A DNA stretch of 64,000 nucleotides from assembly GCA_019637795.1 (NCBI GenBank), contig JAHBUY010000001.1, positions 951,001-1,015,000 on the forward strand, read 5' to 3'. The notes under the pieces are model-generated. The model saw nothing but the letters and a program-made list of their open reading frames with translations, made no database searches and was not told the origin of the DNA. The translations under genes and the position numbers were made by a program. This DNA is from a bacterium. Its GTDB lineage: Bacteria > Desulfobacterota > Binatia > HRBIN30 > CADEER01. Below, one piece after another: positions 1-7,932 of the stretch (position 1 is the stretch's first letter; every line of letters starts with the position of its first letter).

Positions 1-315
1 GCGGAGGCAGAGCTCGCCGAGGCCGACGCGTGTCACGATCTCGGCCGCAAGGAACGGCTGCAACAGGAAATCGAGATGCTGCTCGACCACCTGAAGGAAC
101 GGATGCGAGCGCACCGCCACCCGCACGCCTCCGGAGGTCTCGAAACCATGCGCAACACCGTCACCAAGACGCTGCGCCGCCAGTTGGTGACGATCCAGCG
201 GGAGCACCCGGCGCTCGGGCATCACCTGTTGTGCGCCGTACGCATCGGCATGTGGTGCAGCTACCGCCCGGAGACCATCATCCACTGGGATCTGGGAACG
301 GATCAGGGCACCTGA
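1..315 (+). CDS. C-terminal end of a regulatory protein (partial, 5' end outside window)
   Basis: The reading frame is open from the first base and ends with TGA at 313-315, so only about 104 C-terminal residues are present. The segment begins with a charged helical stretch (AEAELAEAD, then KERLQQEIEML), followed by a basic helix with the pattern TVTKTLRR and an ending of the form HLLCAVRIGMWCSYRP. The same layout closes the response-regulator/cyclase at 55794-57524 (helix, ERARVNVTRAI, then HLEASIRTGAFCAY). This tail is often found at the C-terminus of bacterial AAA-ATPase/TPR and cyclase-type regulators. The family is inferred; the enzymatic part lies outside the window. Confidence 0.75.
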   Translation, partial: AEAELAEADACHDLGRKERLQQEIEMLLDHLKERMRAHRHPHASGGLETMRNTVTKTLRRQLVTIQREHPALGHHLLCAVRIGMWCSYRPETIIHWDLGTDQGT

Positions 316-754
316 GACGCGTCGCGCCGCGGTCTCCCGGATCGGCGGCTGCGTGAAGGGGAACGCCGCCGCGGGCGGTTCAGCGCGCGAAGAGGATCTC
401 CGTGTCGACCCGGCGGGTAGGCGGTATGAGGTGGCGCCTCGATGGAACCAGCCAGCTCGGACCTCCCGGCGCGATCGCCCCCACGCGCGTGCAGCGGTCG
501 GCCGCGGGTCGTGCGACGATCGCAGGGTCGAAAATGGGCACCCCGACTGGCCCCGCTGAGGACGAGGGCCACGGCGCGGCGGGGAGCGGAGCATCGATCC
601 GAGACGGTTGAGGCCCCGCTGCAGCTCCTTGACCGCGTCACCCTGATCGGGGCGGTGCGGGTAGTTACCACGTGTGCTCGTGAGCGAAGTCTGGCGAGGA
701 GAGATGGGAGCCGTACCCTTGCCGGCCTCACACACAACGGCAGGAACTGCGCGC
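316..754. other. Intergenic stretch without a convincing gene
   Basis: About 440 bases separate the partial gene from the convergent cupin-cyclase. Short frames exist on both strands, but none has a recognisable motif, start signal or plausible composition. No tRNA-like cloverleaf or strong U-tailed hairpin was seen. Confidence 0.5.
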
Positions 755-1621
755 TCAGGTCTCGCGACGGCCGCGCTGGAGCGCGTAGATGGGACGGGTG
801 CCGCTCAGGCCCCTGAGAGCGTGCTCGCCGCGCGGCTCGAGCGAGAAGCCCGCGCCGTCGAGCAGGTCGTGGGTCGTGCCGGAGACGAGAACCTCGCCCG
901 GGCCGGCGAGGGCGGCGACCCGGGCCGCGGCATGGACACCGACGCCTCGCGGCTGCCCGCCGACGATCTCCACCTCGGTGGTGTGGAGGCCGACACGGAC
1001 GCGGATTCCGAGCGGCTCGACCGCCGGATCCATGCCGGCCGCGGCCCGGACCGCTTTCGCGGCCCCGTCGAACAGCACCAGGAACCCGTCGCCGGTCGCC
1101 GCCATCTCGCGGCCGCGGAAGCGGTCGACCACGGCGCGGATCCGCTCGTTGTGCTCGCGGACCAGCCGGGCCCACGCGTGATCGCCGAGCCGCTCCAACA
1201 TCTCGGTCGACCCGACGATGTCGCTGAAGAGGACGGTCGCCAGGACGCGATCGCCGAACTGCTCCGGGGCGAGCCCGAAATTGTGCGCGCTCGCCACCTC
1301 GATCGACTCCCAGGGGGCGTCGCCGATGACCTCGACGTCGTGCCCGGGCGGAATCTCGTACCCCTCGCCCGCGGTGATGACGAGGCGCGTGCCGTCGTAC
1401 ATGGTCACGCGCAGCGTGCCGGAGATCGCATACCCGACGTGTCGGTTCTCACAGGCGCTCGTGTGCACGGTGGGCGCGACGTCGTGCGACCAGCGCCAGC
1501 CGGGCCGGAGAAGGAAGCGGCCGATGGCGGTCTCGTCGAGCTGGATGACTTCGACGCGTCCGCTCGGGAACGTCCGTACTTCGTCCGGCGTCGCGAAACT
1601 CTTGCACTGCAGTCGAGGCAT
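755..1621 (-). CDS. Cupin-class III nucleotide cyclase fusion
   Basis: This 288-residue protein joins an N-terminal cupin barrel (about residues 20-115, with HTSACENRHVGY and the turn PPGHDVEV) to a class III adenylate/guanylate cyclase domain (about 125-285). In the cyclase part the metal-binding aspartates are visible in LFSDIVGST (Asp134) and TGDGF (Asp178), and the arginine helix appears as VHAAARVAAL. The position usually held by the base-selecting lysine (V-K-x-x-GDG) is Ala174 (M-A-A-T-GDG), so substrate choice or activity may differ. The cupin may sense a small ligand; that is inference. It is the last gene of a minus-strand run headed by a sigma factor. Confidence 0.85.
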   Translation of the reverse strand: MPRLQCKSFATPDEVRTFPSGRVEVIQLDETAIGRFLLRPGWRWSHDVAPTVHTSACENRHVGYAISGTLRVTMYDGTRLVITAGEGYEIPPGHDVEVIGDAPWESIEVASAHNFGLAPEQFGDRVLATVLFSDIVGSTEMLERLGDHAWARLVREHNERIRAVVDRFRGREMAATGDGFLVLFDGAAKAVRAAAGMDPAVEPLGIRVRVGLHTTEVEIVGGQPRGVGVHAAARVAALAGPGEVLVSGTTHDLLDGAGFSLEPRGEHALRGLSGTRPIYALQRGRRET

Positions 1622-1730
1622 GCGGTTCGTCCTTCCCGCCGCTCGAGCCGACGGCGGATGTGGGATGCGGTGTCGTCCCGCCGCCGTCGCGCCGGCGATT
1701 CGCGGCGCGGCGGCAGCGGATGTGCCCGCG

Positions 1731-2480
1731 TCACGCGACCGAATGGCTCAACCACTCGTCGAGCCGCGTCGGGCCCACGTACGGTGCGTCTCCGGGAACC
1801 AGGCTGCCGTCGTTCACCGCCAGGCCGAAGTAGGAGGCGCTCGCGTCGGCGGTCACGCTCCGTCCGTCGTGCCTGGCGCGCAGGTAGCGGCGGACGAAGT
1901 CGTCCATGCGGATGCGCTCCGGGCCCGCGATCTCGACGATGCCGTTGACGGGGGTGCCGAGCGCGACCTCGGCCAGCGCGGCGGCGACGTCGTTCGACAC
2001 GATGGGCTGCATCATGGCCGGCGGCAGCCGCACGGTCGCGCCGTCGGTGGCCGAGGCGGCAATGCTGCCGGCGAACTCGAAGAACTGCGTCGAGCGCACG
2101 ATCGTGAAGGGAATGCCGGAGGCGCGGATCAGATTCTCCTGCGCCATCTTGGCGCGAAAATAGCCGCTGCCCAGCAGCCGATCGGTGCCGACCACCGACA
2201 ACGCCACATGGTGGCCGACACCGGCCGCCGCCTCCGCCGCCGCGAGATTGTGGCCGGCCGTTTCGAAGAACGTCATCGCGACCTGATCCTCGAACGACGG
2301 CGAGTTGGCGACGTCGACCACCACCCGCGCGCCCGCCAGCACCCCCGCCAGCCCCGTGCCGGTGAGCACGTCGACCCCGGTGGCCGGCGAGGCTGCCACC
2401 GCCTGATGGCCGCGCTGCCCCAGCAGCGTGACGAGCTTGGAGCCGATGAGTCCGCTGCCGCCGATCACGACGATTTTCAT
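1731..2480 (-). CDS. NmrA-like atypical SDR, NAD(P)-binding oxidoreductase/epimerase
   Basis: The 249-residue protein opens with a Rossmann dinucleotide loop, VIGGSGLIGSKL (GxxGxxG), and lacks the YxxxK pair of classical SDRs, as in the NmrA/atypical SDR group. Conserved elements include the HHVALSVVGTDRL strand and the IVRSTQFFEF segment. A strong ribosome site, AGGAGGG, lies about 8 bases before the ATG. ECF41 sigma genes are typically accompanied by a carboxymuconolactone decarboxylase, oxidoreductase or epimerase, and this gene two places downstream of the sigma factor fits that pattern. The substrate is unknown. Confidence 0.85.
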   Translation of the reverse strand: MKIVVIGGSGLIGSKLVTLLGQRGHQAVAASPATGVDVLTGTGLAGVLAGARVVVDVANSPSFEDQVAMTFFETAGHNLAAAEAAAGVGHHVALSVVGTDRLLGSGYFRAKMAQENLIRASGIPFTIVRSTQFFEFAGSIAASATDGATVRLPPAMMQPIVSNDVAAALAEVALGTPVNGIVEIAGPERIRMDDFVRRYLRARHDGRSVTADASASYFGLAVNDGSLVPGDAPYVGPTRLDEWLSHSVA

Positions 2481-2543
2481 GATGTACCCTCCTTTGGATG
2501 AATGGCCCGACCTCGGGCGGTCTGCGTTCCGTGCATGGGTCGA

Positions 2544-3314
2544 TCAGGTGCTGCTCAGTCCGCCGTCGACGACCAGGACCTCCCCGGTCATCCACCCGGC
2601 GGCCGGCGACGCCAGCGCGACGATCCAGTGCGCGACGTCCTCGGGCGTGCCGCGACGGCGCAGCGGAATGCGCGCCCGCTCATCCGCCCTGATGGCTTCC
2701 GCCTGCGCCGCGGTCAGCGCCATGCGCTCGGCGAGGAACTCGGTCTCCGTCGGGCCGGCCGCAACGGCGTTCACCCGCACCCCCGCGGGGGCAAGCTCGA
2801 GTGCCCAGCAGCGCGTCAGATGCTCGAGGGCGGCCTTGCTCGCGGCATAGTGCGACAACCCGGCTGCCGCCTTGTGCCCGAACGTGCTGGAGACGTTGAC
2901 GATCGTTCCGCCGACCGCGATCAGGTGCGGCACCGCGGCGGCCGCCAGCAGCGACGGGCCGAAGACGTTGACGGCGAAGATCTCCTCGATGCGCTGCGCG
3001 TTCGCCTCCGCCAGCGGCAGAATCGCTCCGGCGCCGGCATTGTTCACCAGCACGTCCAGCCTCCCGAACCGCTCCACGGCCTCGCGTACCGTCCGCGGCG
3101 CGTCCGCGGCACTGCCCGCGTCGGCCACCGTAAAGGTGATGCCGTCGTGCCGGTCGGCGAGGACGCGGAGCGGCGCCGCGCGGCGCCCGGTGACCATCAC
3201 GTGGGCGCCTTCCGCCGCGAACGCCAGCGCCGCGGCACGGCCGATGCCCGCGCCGCCGCCGGTGACGAGCACGCCTTTGCCCGTGAACGGATTGCCGTGT
3301 GGCCGATCGACCAA
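2544..3314 (-). CDS. Short-chain dehydrogenase/reductase (classical SDR)
   Basis: The protein is 256 residues from a TTG at 3314, chosen because GGGAG lies six bases upstream and the protein then starts a few residues before the Rossmann loop. A longer GTG start at 3416 would add 34 residues of low-complexity sequence. Cofactor motif TGGGAGIG, the structural motif NNAG and the catalytic pair YAASK are all present, and the end (DGGLSST) is typical of 3-ketoacyl-reductase-like members. It sits between the sigma factor and the NmrA-like gene on the same strand, so it is probably co-transcribed. The substrate cannot be read from the sequence. Confidence 0.88.
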   Translation of the reverse strand: MVDRPHGNPFTGKGVLVTGGGAGIGRAAALAFAAEGAHVMVTGRRAAPLRVLADRHDGITFTVADAGSAADAPRTVREAVERFGRLDVLVNNAGAGAILPLAEANAQRIEEIFAVNVFGPSLLAAAAVPHLIAVGGTIVNVSSTFGHKAAAGLSHYAASKAALEHLTRCWALELAPAGVRVNAVAAGPTETEFLAERMALTAAQAEAIRADERARIPLRRRGTPEDVAHWIVALASPAAGWMTGEVLVVDGGLSST

Positions 3315-3528
3315 GGGATACTCCCGCCTGGCGGCGAGCCGGCGCGCAGCGTCCGCTCGCGATTCGCGCGACGCCACTGCGCACCGGCCAACCGCTGCTG
3401 AACCGGATCGCGTCACCGCGACGACCGAACAGCGCGCCGCTTCGTGACAGATGCGCCGGCGCGGTGGGGCGAGCGGAGAGCCGCGACGCGCGCCACGGGC
3501 GATCGGCGGCGCTGGTCCGCTGGTCCGG

Positions 3529-4440
3529 CTACTCGCCGCGCGCTGGGGAACGCACCAGGGTGATGAGCTTGCTCGGCCGCATCATCCACATCAATTGGTG
3601 GATGCCGCGCGGCGACGCGGTCACCGTCAGCAGGCCGATGGCGTCGTCGTCGCGCCGGATGAGCGCCGACCACTGTCCGTTCGTTTCGATCCAGTCCAGC
3701 GTCACCCCGCTCCAGAAATGCGACGCCACCGCGGCAACGAACCGGGCCACGCGCGTGCGACCCGACACCGGGCGGCGGGCGGCGCGCACGAATCCGCCGC
3801 CGTCGGAATAGGAGACGATGTCGGCGGCGAAGACCGCTTCCAGCGGCGCTACCTCGCCGGTCTGAGCCGCGGCGACGAAGGCGGTGAGGAGGCGCCGCTG
3901 GTCGGCGGCGCTGGCCTGGGCGGGACGCCGGTTGGCGATGTGTGTGCGCGCGCGCTTGGCCAACTGGCGCGCGTTCGCCTCCTCCAGCCGGAGGATCTCG
4001 CCGATCTGGCGGTACGAATAGTCGAACGCCTCGCGGAGCACGTAGGCGGCGCGCTCGGTGGGCGACAGATTCTCCAGCAGCATCAGCACCGCCAGCTCCA
4101 GGGCTTCGCCCCGTTCCGCGCCCAGCTTGGGATCCGTGCTGGTGTCTACCGGCTCCGGCAGCCACGGTCCGACGTACGCCTCGCGGCGCGAGCGCGCCGA
4201 TTCCGCGACGTTGATCGCGAGTCGCGTCGTCGTCGTCGCCAGAAAGGCGGCCGGGTCGCGCACCGCGCTGCGATCGGTCGTCTGCCAGCGCATCCAGGTA
4301 TCCTGTACGACGTCCTCTGCTTCGGCGGCACTGCCGAGCATCCGGTACGCGATGCCGAAGAGCCGGCGACGCGCGGCGACGAAGGCCGCCAGGCCATCAT
4401 CCGGCGGAGCGGATCCCTCGGGGTGTTCGACATCGACCAT
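3529..4440 (-). CDS. sigJ-like: ECF sigma factor of ECF41/SigJ type with C-terminal SnoaL-like domain
   Basis: At 303 residues this is longer than a minimal ECF sigma factor. Region 2 is at about residues 20-85 (RLFGIAYRMLGS, DVVQDTWMRW), region 4 at about 125-175 (LSPTERAAYVLREAFDYSY, then the recognition helix), and a SnoaL/NTF2-like extension covers about 180-295. In the ECF41 family that extension acts as a built-in regulator in place of a separate anti-sigma factor. The downstream SDR and NmrA-like genes match the known ECF41 neighbourhood. A search by eye for the described TGTCACA...CGTC promoter found no convincing match. The ATG at 4440 lies only 49 bases from a palindromic insertion element. 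Confidence 0.9.
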   Translation of the reverse strand: MVDVEHPEGSAPPDDGLAAFVAARRRLFGIAYRMLGSAAEAEDVVQDTWMRWQTTDRSAVRDPAAFLATTTTRLAINVAESARSRREAYVGPWLPEPVDTSTDPKLGAERGEALELAVLMLLENLSPTERAAYVLREAFDYSYRQIGEILRLEEANARQLAKRARTHIANRRPAQASAADQRRLLTAFVAAAQTGEVAPLEAVFAADIVSYSDGGGFVRAARRPVSGRTRVARFVAAVASHFWSGVTLDWIETNGQWSALIRRDDDAIGLLTVTASPRGIHQLMWMMRPSKLITLVRSPARGE

Positions 4441-4488
4441 GAATCGGACGCTCGGCGCCGCAGTGTATGCACGCCCTTCCCCTCCGGG

Positions 4489-4646
4489 CTAGCGTCGCGA
4501 ATCCGAAATCCCCGCTCCATCTCGCTGGCCCTCGCCCCGCCTGGCGGCGTTGCGCCGCGGGCCCGATGTTCCCGCGGCGGCGCGCCCAGCCAGGCGTGAC
4601 AATGGCTCACCGAGCCGTAGCGGGGATTTCGGATCCACGACACTAG
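4489..4646. repeat. MITE-like palindromic element with CTAG ends (copy 1)
   Basis: This 158-base element has inverted ends. The left end begins CTAGCGTCGCGAATCCGAAA and the reverse complement of the right end begins CTAGTGTCGTGGATCCGAAA; about 25 of 28 bases pair, including a perfect 16-base core at 4501-4516 with its partner at 4619-4634. Inner arms also pair (CGCCTGGC with GCCAGGCG; a GCGCCGCGGG arm with its partner), so nearly the whole element folds as one hairpin. It encodes no protein. It shares CTAG[C/T]GTC termini and size with the element at 40674-40839. No transposase that could move it is in the window. Confidence 0.75.
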
Positions 4647-4772
4647 GCTAGGGGCGGGCGGCGGCGCGCGCCCTTGTCACGAACCGCGCCGCCGTCCGGT
4701 CGTGGCGGGCGGAAGCCGGCCGACAACGGGCGCGGCTCGGCGATCACCGACCGCCGCCAGAGGAGACCGCTC

Positions 4773-5204
4773 ATGACCAACCCGATTCGCACGATCGACG
4801 AGCTCCGGATGGGACTTCTCGCCTGCCTGATCGCGGCTCTGTTGCCGGCCGCGGTCGCGGCGGCCGAGACCGCGCAAGTGAGGGACCTGTTCGCGGTCGA
4901 TCTCGCGGACTACCCGGGCAGGGAAGGGCGCATGGTCGAGGTGACGTATCCGCCGGGCTCGCAGGACGCCGTTCACCGGCACGACGCCGATGCGTTCGTC
5001 TACGTACTCGAAGGCGAGATCGTCATGCAGTTGCAGGGCCAGCCGCCGGTCACGCTCGGCCCAGGGCAGACGTTCTACGAAGGCCCGAAGGACGTTCACC
5101 TGATCGGGCGCAACGCCAGCCACACCAAGCCAGCCAGGTTCGTCGTCGTGTTGCTGAAGGCGAAGGACGCGCCGATCCTCGTGCCGGTGGACGCGGAGCG
5201 GTGA
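4773..5204 (+). CDS. Exported cupin-domain protein
   Basis: The 143-residue protein starts at an ATG with AGGAG seven bases upstream. A hydrophobic segment, LLACLIAALLPAAVAAAET, at about residues 14-32 looks like a signal peptide with an AxA-type cleavage site. The rest is a single cupin fold with the metal-site pattern PGSQDAVHRHDADAFVYVLEGE and a second motif around PGQTFYEGPKDVHLIGRN. Small exported cupins of this type often bind metals or small carboxylates, but no ligand can be assigned. It is transcribed away from the sigma-factor cluster, with the palindromic element between them. Confidence 0.82.
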   Translation: MTNPIRTIDELRMGLLACLIAALLPAAVAAAETAQVRDLFAVDLADYPGREGRMVEVTYPPGSQDAVHRHDADAFVYVLEGEIVMQLQGQPPVTLGPGQTFYEGPKDVHLIGRNASHTKPARFVVVLLKAKDAPILVPVDAER

Positions 5205-5337
5205 TAGCCAGCGGTGCCCCGCGGCCGCCGGCCCAACTCGGCGCCGTCCAAGAGCTCTCGGTGTGGACGCGACCTCGGCGGCGCGGGTCGGCATCCGGCT
5301 GGGCCGGCCGGATGCCGCACCGGGCGCGCCGGGAAGG

Positions 5338-5715
5338 CTATTGGATGCAGTACCGGTCCGGCGGCGCGCAGAGGCTGTACAGTCGGTTGCAGCAGCGCTC
5401 GCCGAGGGGGCAGAGCACCGATCCGCACGGCTCGCGCCCGTCGGGTGGCGGTCCGCAGCGATCGCGCATCGCGGCATTGACCGCGGCGATCAGGCAGGCG
5501 ATGGCGACGCGGGCGCCGCCGTCGCAGGCGATCGACGGGCACGCGGCCAGCGGCGCCTCGCCCGCGGCCACGCTCACCGCCGCGATCAGCTCCGCGATTC
5601 GCACCCGTCCATCGCCGTCGCAGTCGCCGATGCAACTCCAGAGGGTGATGACCCGGGCCGCCGCGACGCCGGCCAGCGTCAGGAGCACCGCGCCGATGAG
5701 AAGCGCCCGCGCCAT
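5338..5715 (-). CDS. Small secreted dockerin-like, cysteine-rich protein
   Basis: The 125-residue protein starts with a signal peptide (LLIGAVLLTLAGVAAA). It then has one clear calcium-loop dockerin-like repeat (GDCDGDGRVRIAELIAAVS) and a second, degenerate repeat (CDGGARVAIACLIAAVN). The C-terminus is rich in cysteine (LCPLGERCCNRLYSLC). TAGGAG seven bases before the ATG supports the start. The same GDC(N/D)GDG-(V/R)-ELxxAV pattern recurs at the end of the 57618-58631 product. The role is unknown; surface display or protein-protein contact is inferred from the domain type. Confidence 0.7.
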   Translation of the reverse strand: MARALLIGAVLLTLAGVAAARVITLWSCIGDCDGDGRVRIAELIAAVSVAAGEAPLAACPSIACDGGARVAIACLIAAVNAAMRDRCGPPPDGREPCGSVLCPLGERCCNRLYSLCAPPDRYCIQ

Positions 5716-5846
5716 GCCGGTCTCCTACCACGGTGGCGCCGGTCGGCGCGATGGAAATCGGCGGCGCTCGACGGGCACGGCGATGCGCCGCCGGGCTGGC
5801 GCGGCGCCGGCTTGCCTGCGCCGGCGGGCTGCCGCATCGTCGGGCG

Positions 5847-6167
5847 ATGGCGGGACGGCGGCGGCAGCGCGCGGAGCGGCGGCAGCGTGAACAGACGCGG
5901 CGGCGGCTGGCGCGGGAGATCGAGGCGCTGGCGAGTCTGGACGAGGGCGGGTCGCCGGAGCGGCCGATCGCCGTCGATTCGGTCGCCGTGGTCGAGATTC
6001 GCGCCCTCGCCCGAGCGTGTCCGCTGTGCGGCGGGCCGCCGCGGCTCGCGGCGCACCGGGCCGAGGTGATCGACGGCGTTCGCCTGCGCGTCGCCGCGGT
6101 CGCCTGCGCCATGTGCGGCGTCGAGCGCGCGATCTACTTCCGCCTCGACGAGCCGCTCGCCCACTGA
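5847..6167 (+). CDS. Small putative zinc-ribbon protein, unknown function
   Basis: The protein is 106 residues from the ATG at 5847; an upstream in-frame start at 5733 would add an unlikely Arg/Ala-rich lead. The first half is a highly basic helix (RRRQRAERRQREQTRRRL). The second half contains two Cys pairs, CPLCGG and CAMCGVE, spaced about 32 residues apart, consistent with one zinc site. No family was recognised. Its 3' end comes within 13 bases of the convergent MAPEG gene. Confidence 0.55.
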   Translation: MAGRRRQRAERRQREQTRRRLAREIEALASLDEGGSPERPIAVDSVAVVEIRALARACPLCGGPPRLAAHRAEVIDGVRLRVAAVACAMCGVERAIYFRLDEPLAH

Positions 6168-6179
6168 GGCCGCCGCCCG

Positions 6180-6647
6180 TCAGGCGCGCAGCGCGTGCCA
6201 GAGAACGCTGCCGGCCATGGCGTAGACGACCAGCGAGCCGATGGTCCAGAGGGCGGCACGGGCCTCGTGCGAGCGCGCGGTGAGGACGACGTAGAAGTGG
6301 CCGAGGCGCGTCAGCACGTAGAGCGTGAACAGCGCCAGGGCCAGTCCGGGGCGCGGGCCGGTGCAGACGTAGAGGAGCCCGGCGACGAGAAAGAGCGGAA
6401 TGTTCTCGACGTCGTTGCCGTGCATGCGCCGCGAGCGCTCGACCCATTCGTTGGGCAGCAACTGCGCGGGGTCCGGGGATGGATTGGTCAGCGACCTGCG
6501 TGCGTCCTCCGGATAGCGGAAGCCGCCGTTGACCCGGATCATGCGGAAGACCGTGATCCAGCCCTGCGACATCATCTTCACGATCATCAGGGCGGCGGCG
6601 ATGGCGTAGTAGCCGAACACCGGGTTGTCGAACGTGAGCAGACTCAT
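6180..6647 (-). CDS. MAPEG-family membrane protein
   Basis: This 155-residue protein has four predicted membrane segments. It carries the typical MAPEG opening (VFGYYAIAAALMIVKM), a middle loop with NDVENIPLF that is characteristic of the family, and GPRPGLALALFTLYVLTRLGHFY. MAPEG proteins are membrane enzymes or carriers related to glutathione transferases and leukotriene synthases. The ATG overlaps the stop of the cyclase upstream (ATGA at 6644-6647), and an AGGAGGGGGAG ribosome site lies within the cyclase end, so the two genes are translationally coupled. Confidence 0.9.
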   Translation of the reverse strand: MSLLTFDNPVFGYYAIAAALMIVKMMSQGWITVFRMIRVNGGFRYPEDARRSLTNPSPDPAQLLPNEWVERSRRMHGNDVENIPLFLVAGLLYVCTGPRPGLALALFTLYVLTRLGHFYVVLTARSHEARAALWTIGSLVVYAMAGSVLWHALRA

Positions 6648-7852
6648 CGCTCCCCCTCCTGCGACGGCGGCGGGCGCTCGTCGTCCAAGCCGAACACCGC
6701 GCGCGCGGCGTCGAAGCCGGCGAGCTGGAACTCCCCCACCGGCGCGAACGCCGCCGGGCAGTGGCGCGCGAATGCCTCCGACGCCAGGATCGTGCGCCCG
6801 AGCGCCGCGGTCAGCTTCTCGATCCTGGCGGCCAGATTCACCGCCGGCCCGATGCAGGTGAAGTCGAGCCGGTTGGCGCTGCCGATGTTGCCGTAGAGCA
6901 CCTCGCCGACGTGGAGGGCGAGGCCGAAGCGCACGCCGGCGAGGCCCGCGGGTCCGGCCCCGGCGAAGGCGGCGGCGACGGCGGCGCGCGCCTCGCGCGC
7001 CGCGGCGAGCGCCGCGGCGCAGACCGCCTCCACGTCCCCGCCGTCGGGGGCGACCGAGAAGATCGCCAGCAGGCCGTCGCCCATGAACTTCAGCACGTCG
7101 CCGCCGTGGGCGAGGATCGACGGCACCTGGCAGTCGAAGTAGCGATTCAGCAGACCGAGCAGCGTCGCCGGCGCCAGCCGGTCGGCGAGGCCGGTGAAGC
7201 CGCGCATGTCGGAGAGCCAGATCGCCGCCCGGATGGCGTCGGCGTCGCCGCGCCGGATCTTCCCGGCGAGGATGCGCGGCGCGCCCTGCCGGCCGACGTA
7301 GGTGTCGAGCAGCGTGCCGGCGGTGCGCCGGAGGGTGTGGATCTCGGCCACCCGCGCCAGGGGGGCGGCGACGGCGTGCAGGGCGGCGAGGTGGGCGTCG
7401 GTGAAGCCGCCGGGATCGTCGGTGGCGAACGTCGCGGCGTGGATCGCGCCGTCCGTGAAGCGCAGCGGCACGGCGAGGTAGTCCGTCGCTCCCTGCTCCC
7501 GCAGGTCGCGAATCATGGCGAAATCCATGGGGAAATCCGCCGCGGCGAGCCGCCGGCGCAGCGGCGCGTCGGTGTCGATGACCCGGCGCACCGGGCTGTG
7601 GCGGAAGTCGGCGGACCGGAAGGCCGCGAGCGGGGCGCTGTTCACGTCCACCGCCGCCCCCGGCCGCCAGAGAAACCGCTGGCCGGTGATCTGCGGATGC
7701 AGGGTGAGCACGAACAGCCCGACCCGCGCGAGCGGAATGCCGCACGCGAGGAGCCGATCGCACAGCTCGCTGACGACGCGCTCGGTGTCTGGAGCCGAGC
7801 GCGCGCCGTCGACCAGCCAGTCAACGAGCGCCCTCGTGTCGCATTCGATCAC
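6644..7852 (-). CDS. Class III adenylate/guanylate cyclase with N-terminal sensor region
   Basis: The protein is 402 residues from a GTG at 7852 preceded by GAGG; a TTG at 7909 would add 19 residues. The N-terminal ~190 residues (ALVDWLVDGARSAP..., TDYLAVPLRF) match the GAF-like sensor region seen before cyclase domains in many proteobacteria. The C-terminal cyclase domain retains both metal aspartates (WLSDMRGF and FMGDG), the base-recognising lysine (VLKFMGDG), the partner aspartate (RLDFTCIG) and the Asn-Arg pair (VNLAARIE). It should therefore be catalytically competent. It is coupled to the MAPEG gene and diverges from the asparagine-synthase-like gene. Confidence 0.9.
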   Translation of the reverse strand: MIECDTRALVDWLVDGARSAPDTERVVSELCDRLLACGIPLARVGLFVLTLHPQITGQRFLWRPGAAVDVNSAPLAAFRSADFRHSPVRRVIDTDAPLRRRLAAADFPMDFAMIRDLREQGATDYLAVPLRFTDGAIHAATFATDDPGGFTDAHLAALHAVAAPLARVAEIHTLRRTAGTLLDTYVGRQGAPRILAGKIRRGDADAIRAAIWLSDMRGFTGLADRLAPATLLGLLNRYFDCQVPSILAHGGDVLKFMGDGLLAIFSVAPDGGDVEAVCAAALAAAREARAAVAAAFAGAGPAGLAGVRFGLALHVGEVLYGNIGSANRLDFTCIGPAVNLAARIEKLTAALGRTILASEAFARHCPAAFAPVGEFQLAGFDAARAVFGLDDERPPPSQEGER

Positions 7853-7932
7853 CAGGACCTCGGAGCTCTTGGTGTGCGACTGCTTGCAAGTCTCGCGGTC
7901 GCCAGTCAAGGCAATCCGGCACGTGGGCCCGA

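Noticed and set aside
4441..4772. ECF41-type promoter (TGTCACA, 16-17 bases, CGTC)
   Set aside because: TGTCAC occurs at 4675 and, on the minus strand, near 4602, but no CGTC lies at the right distance.
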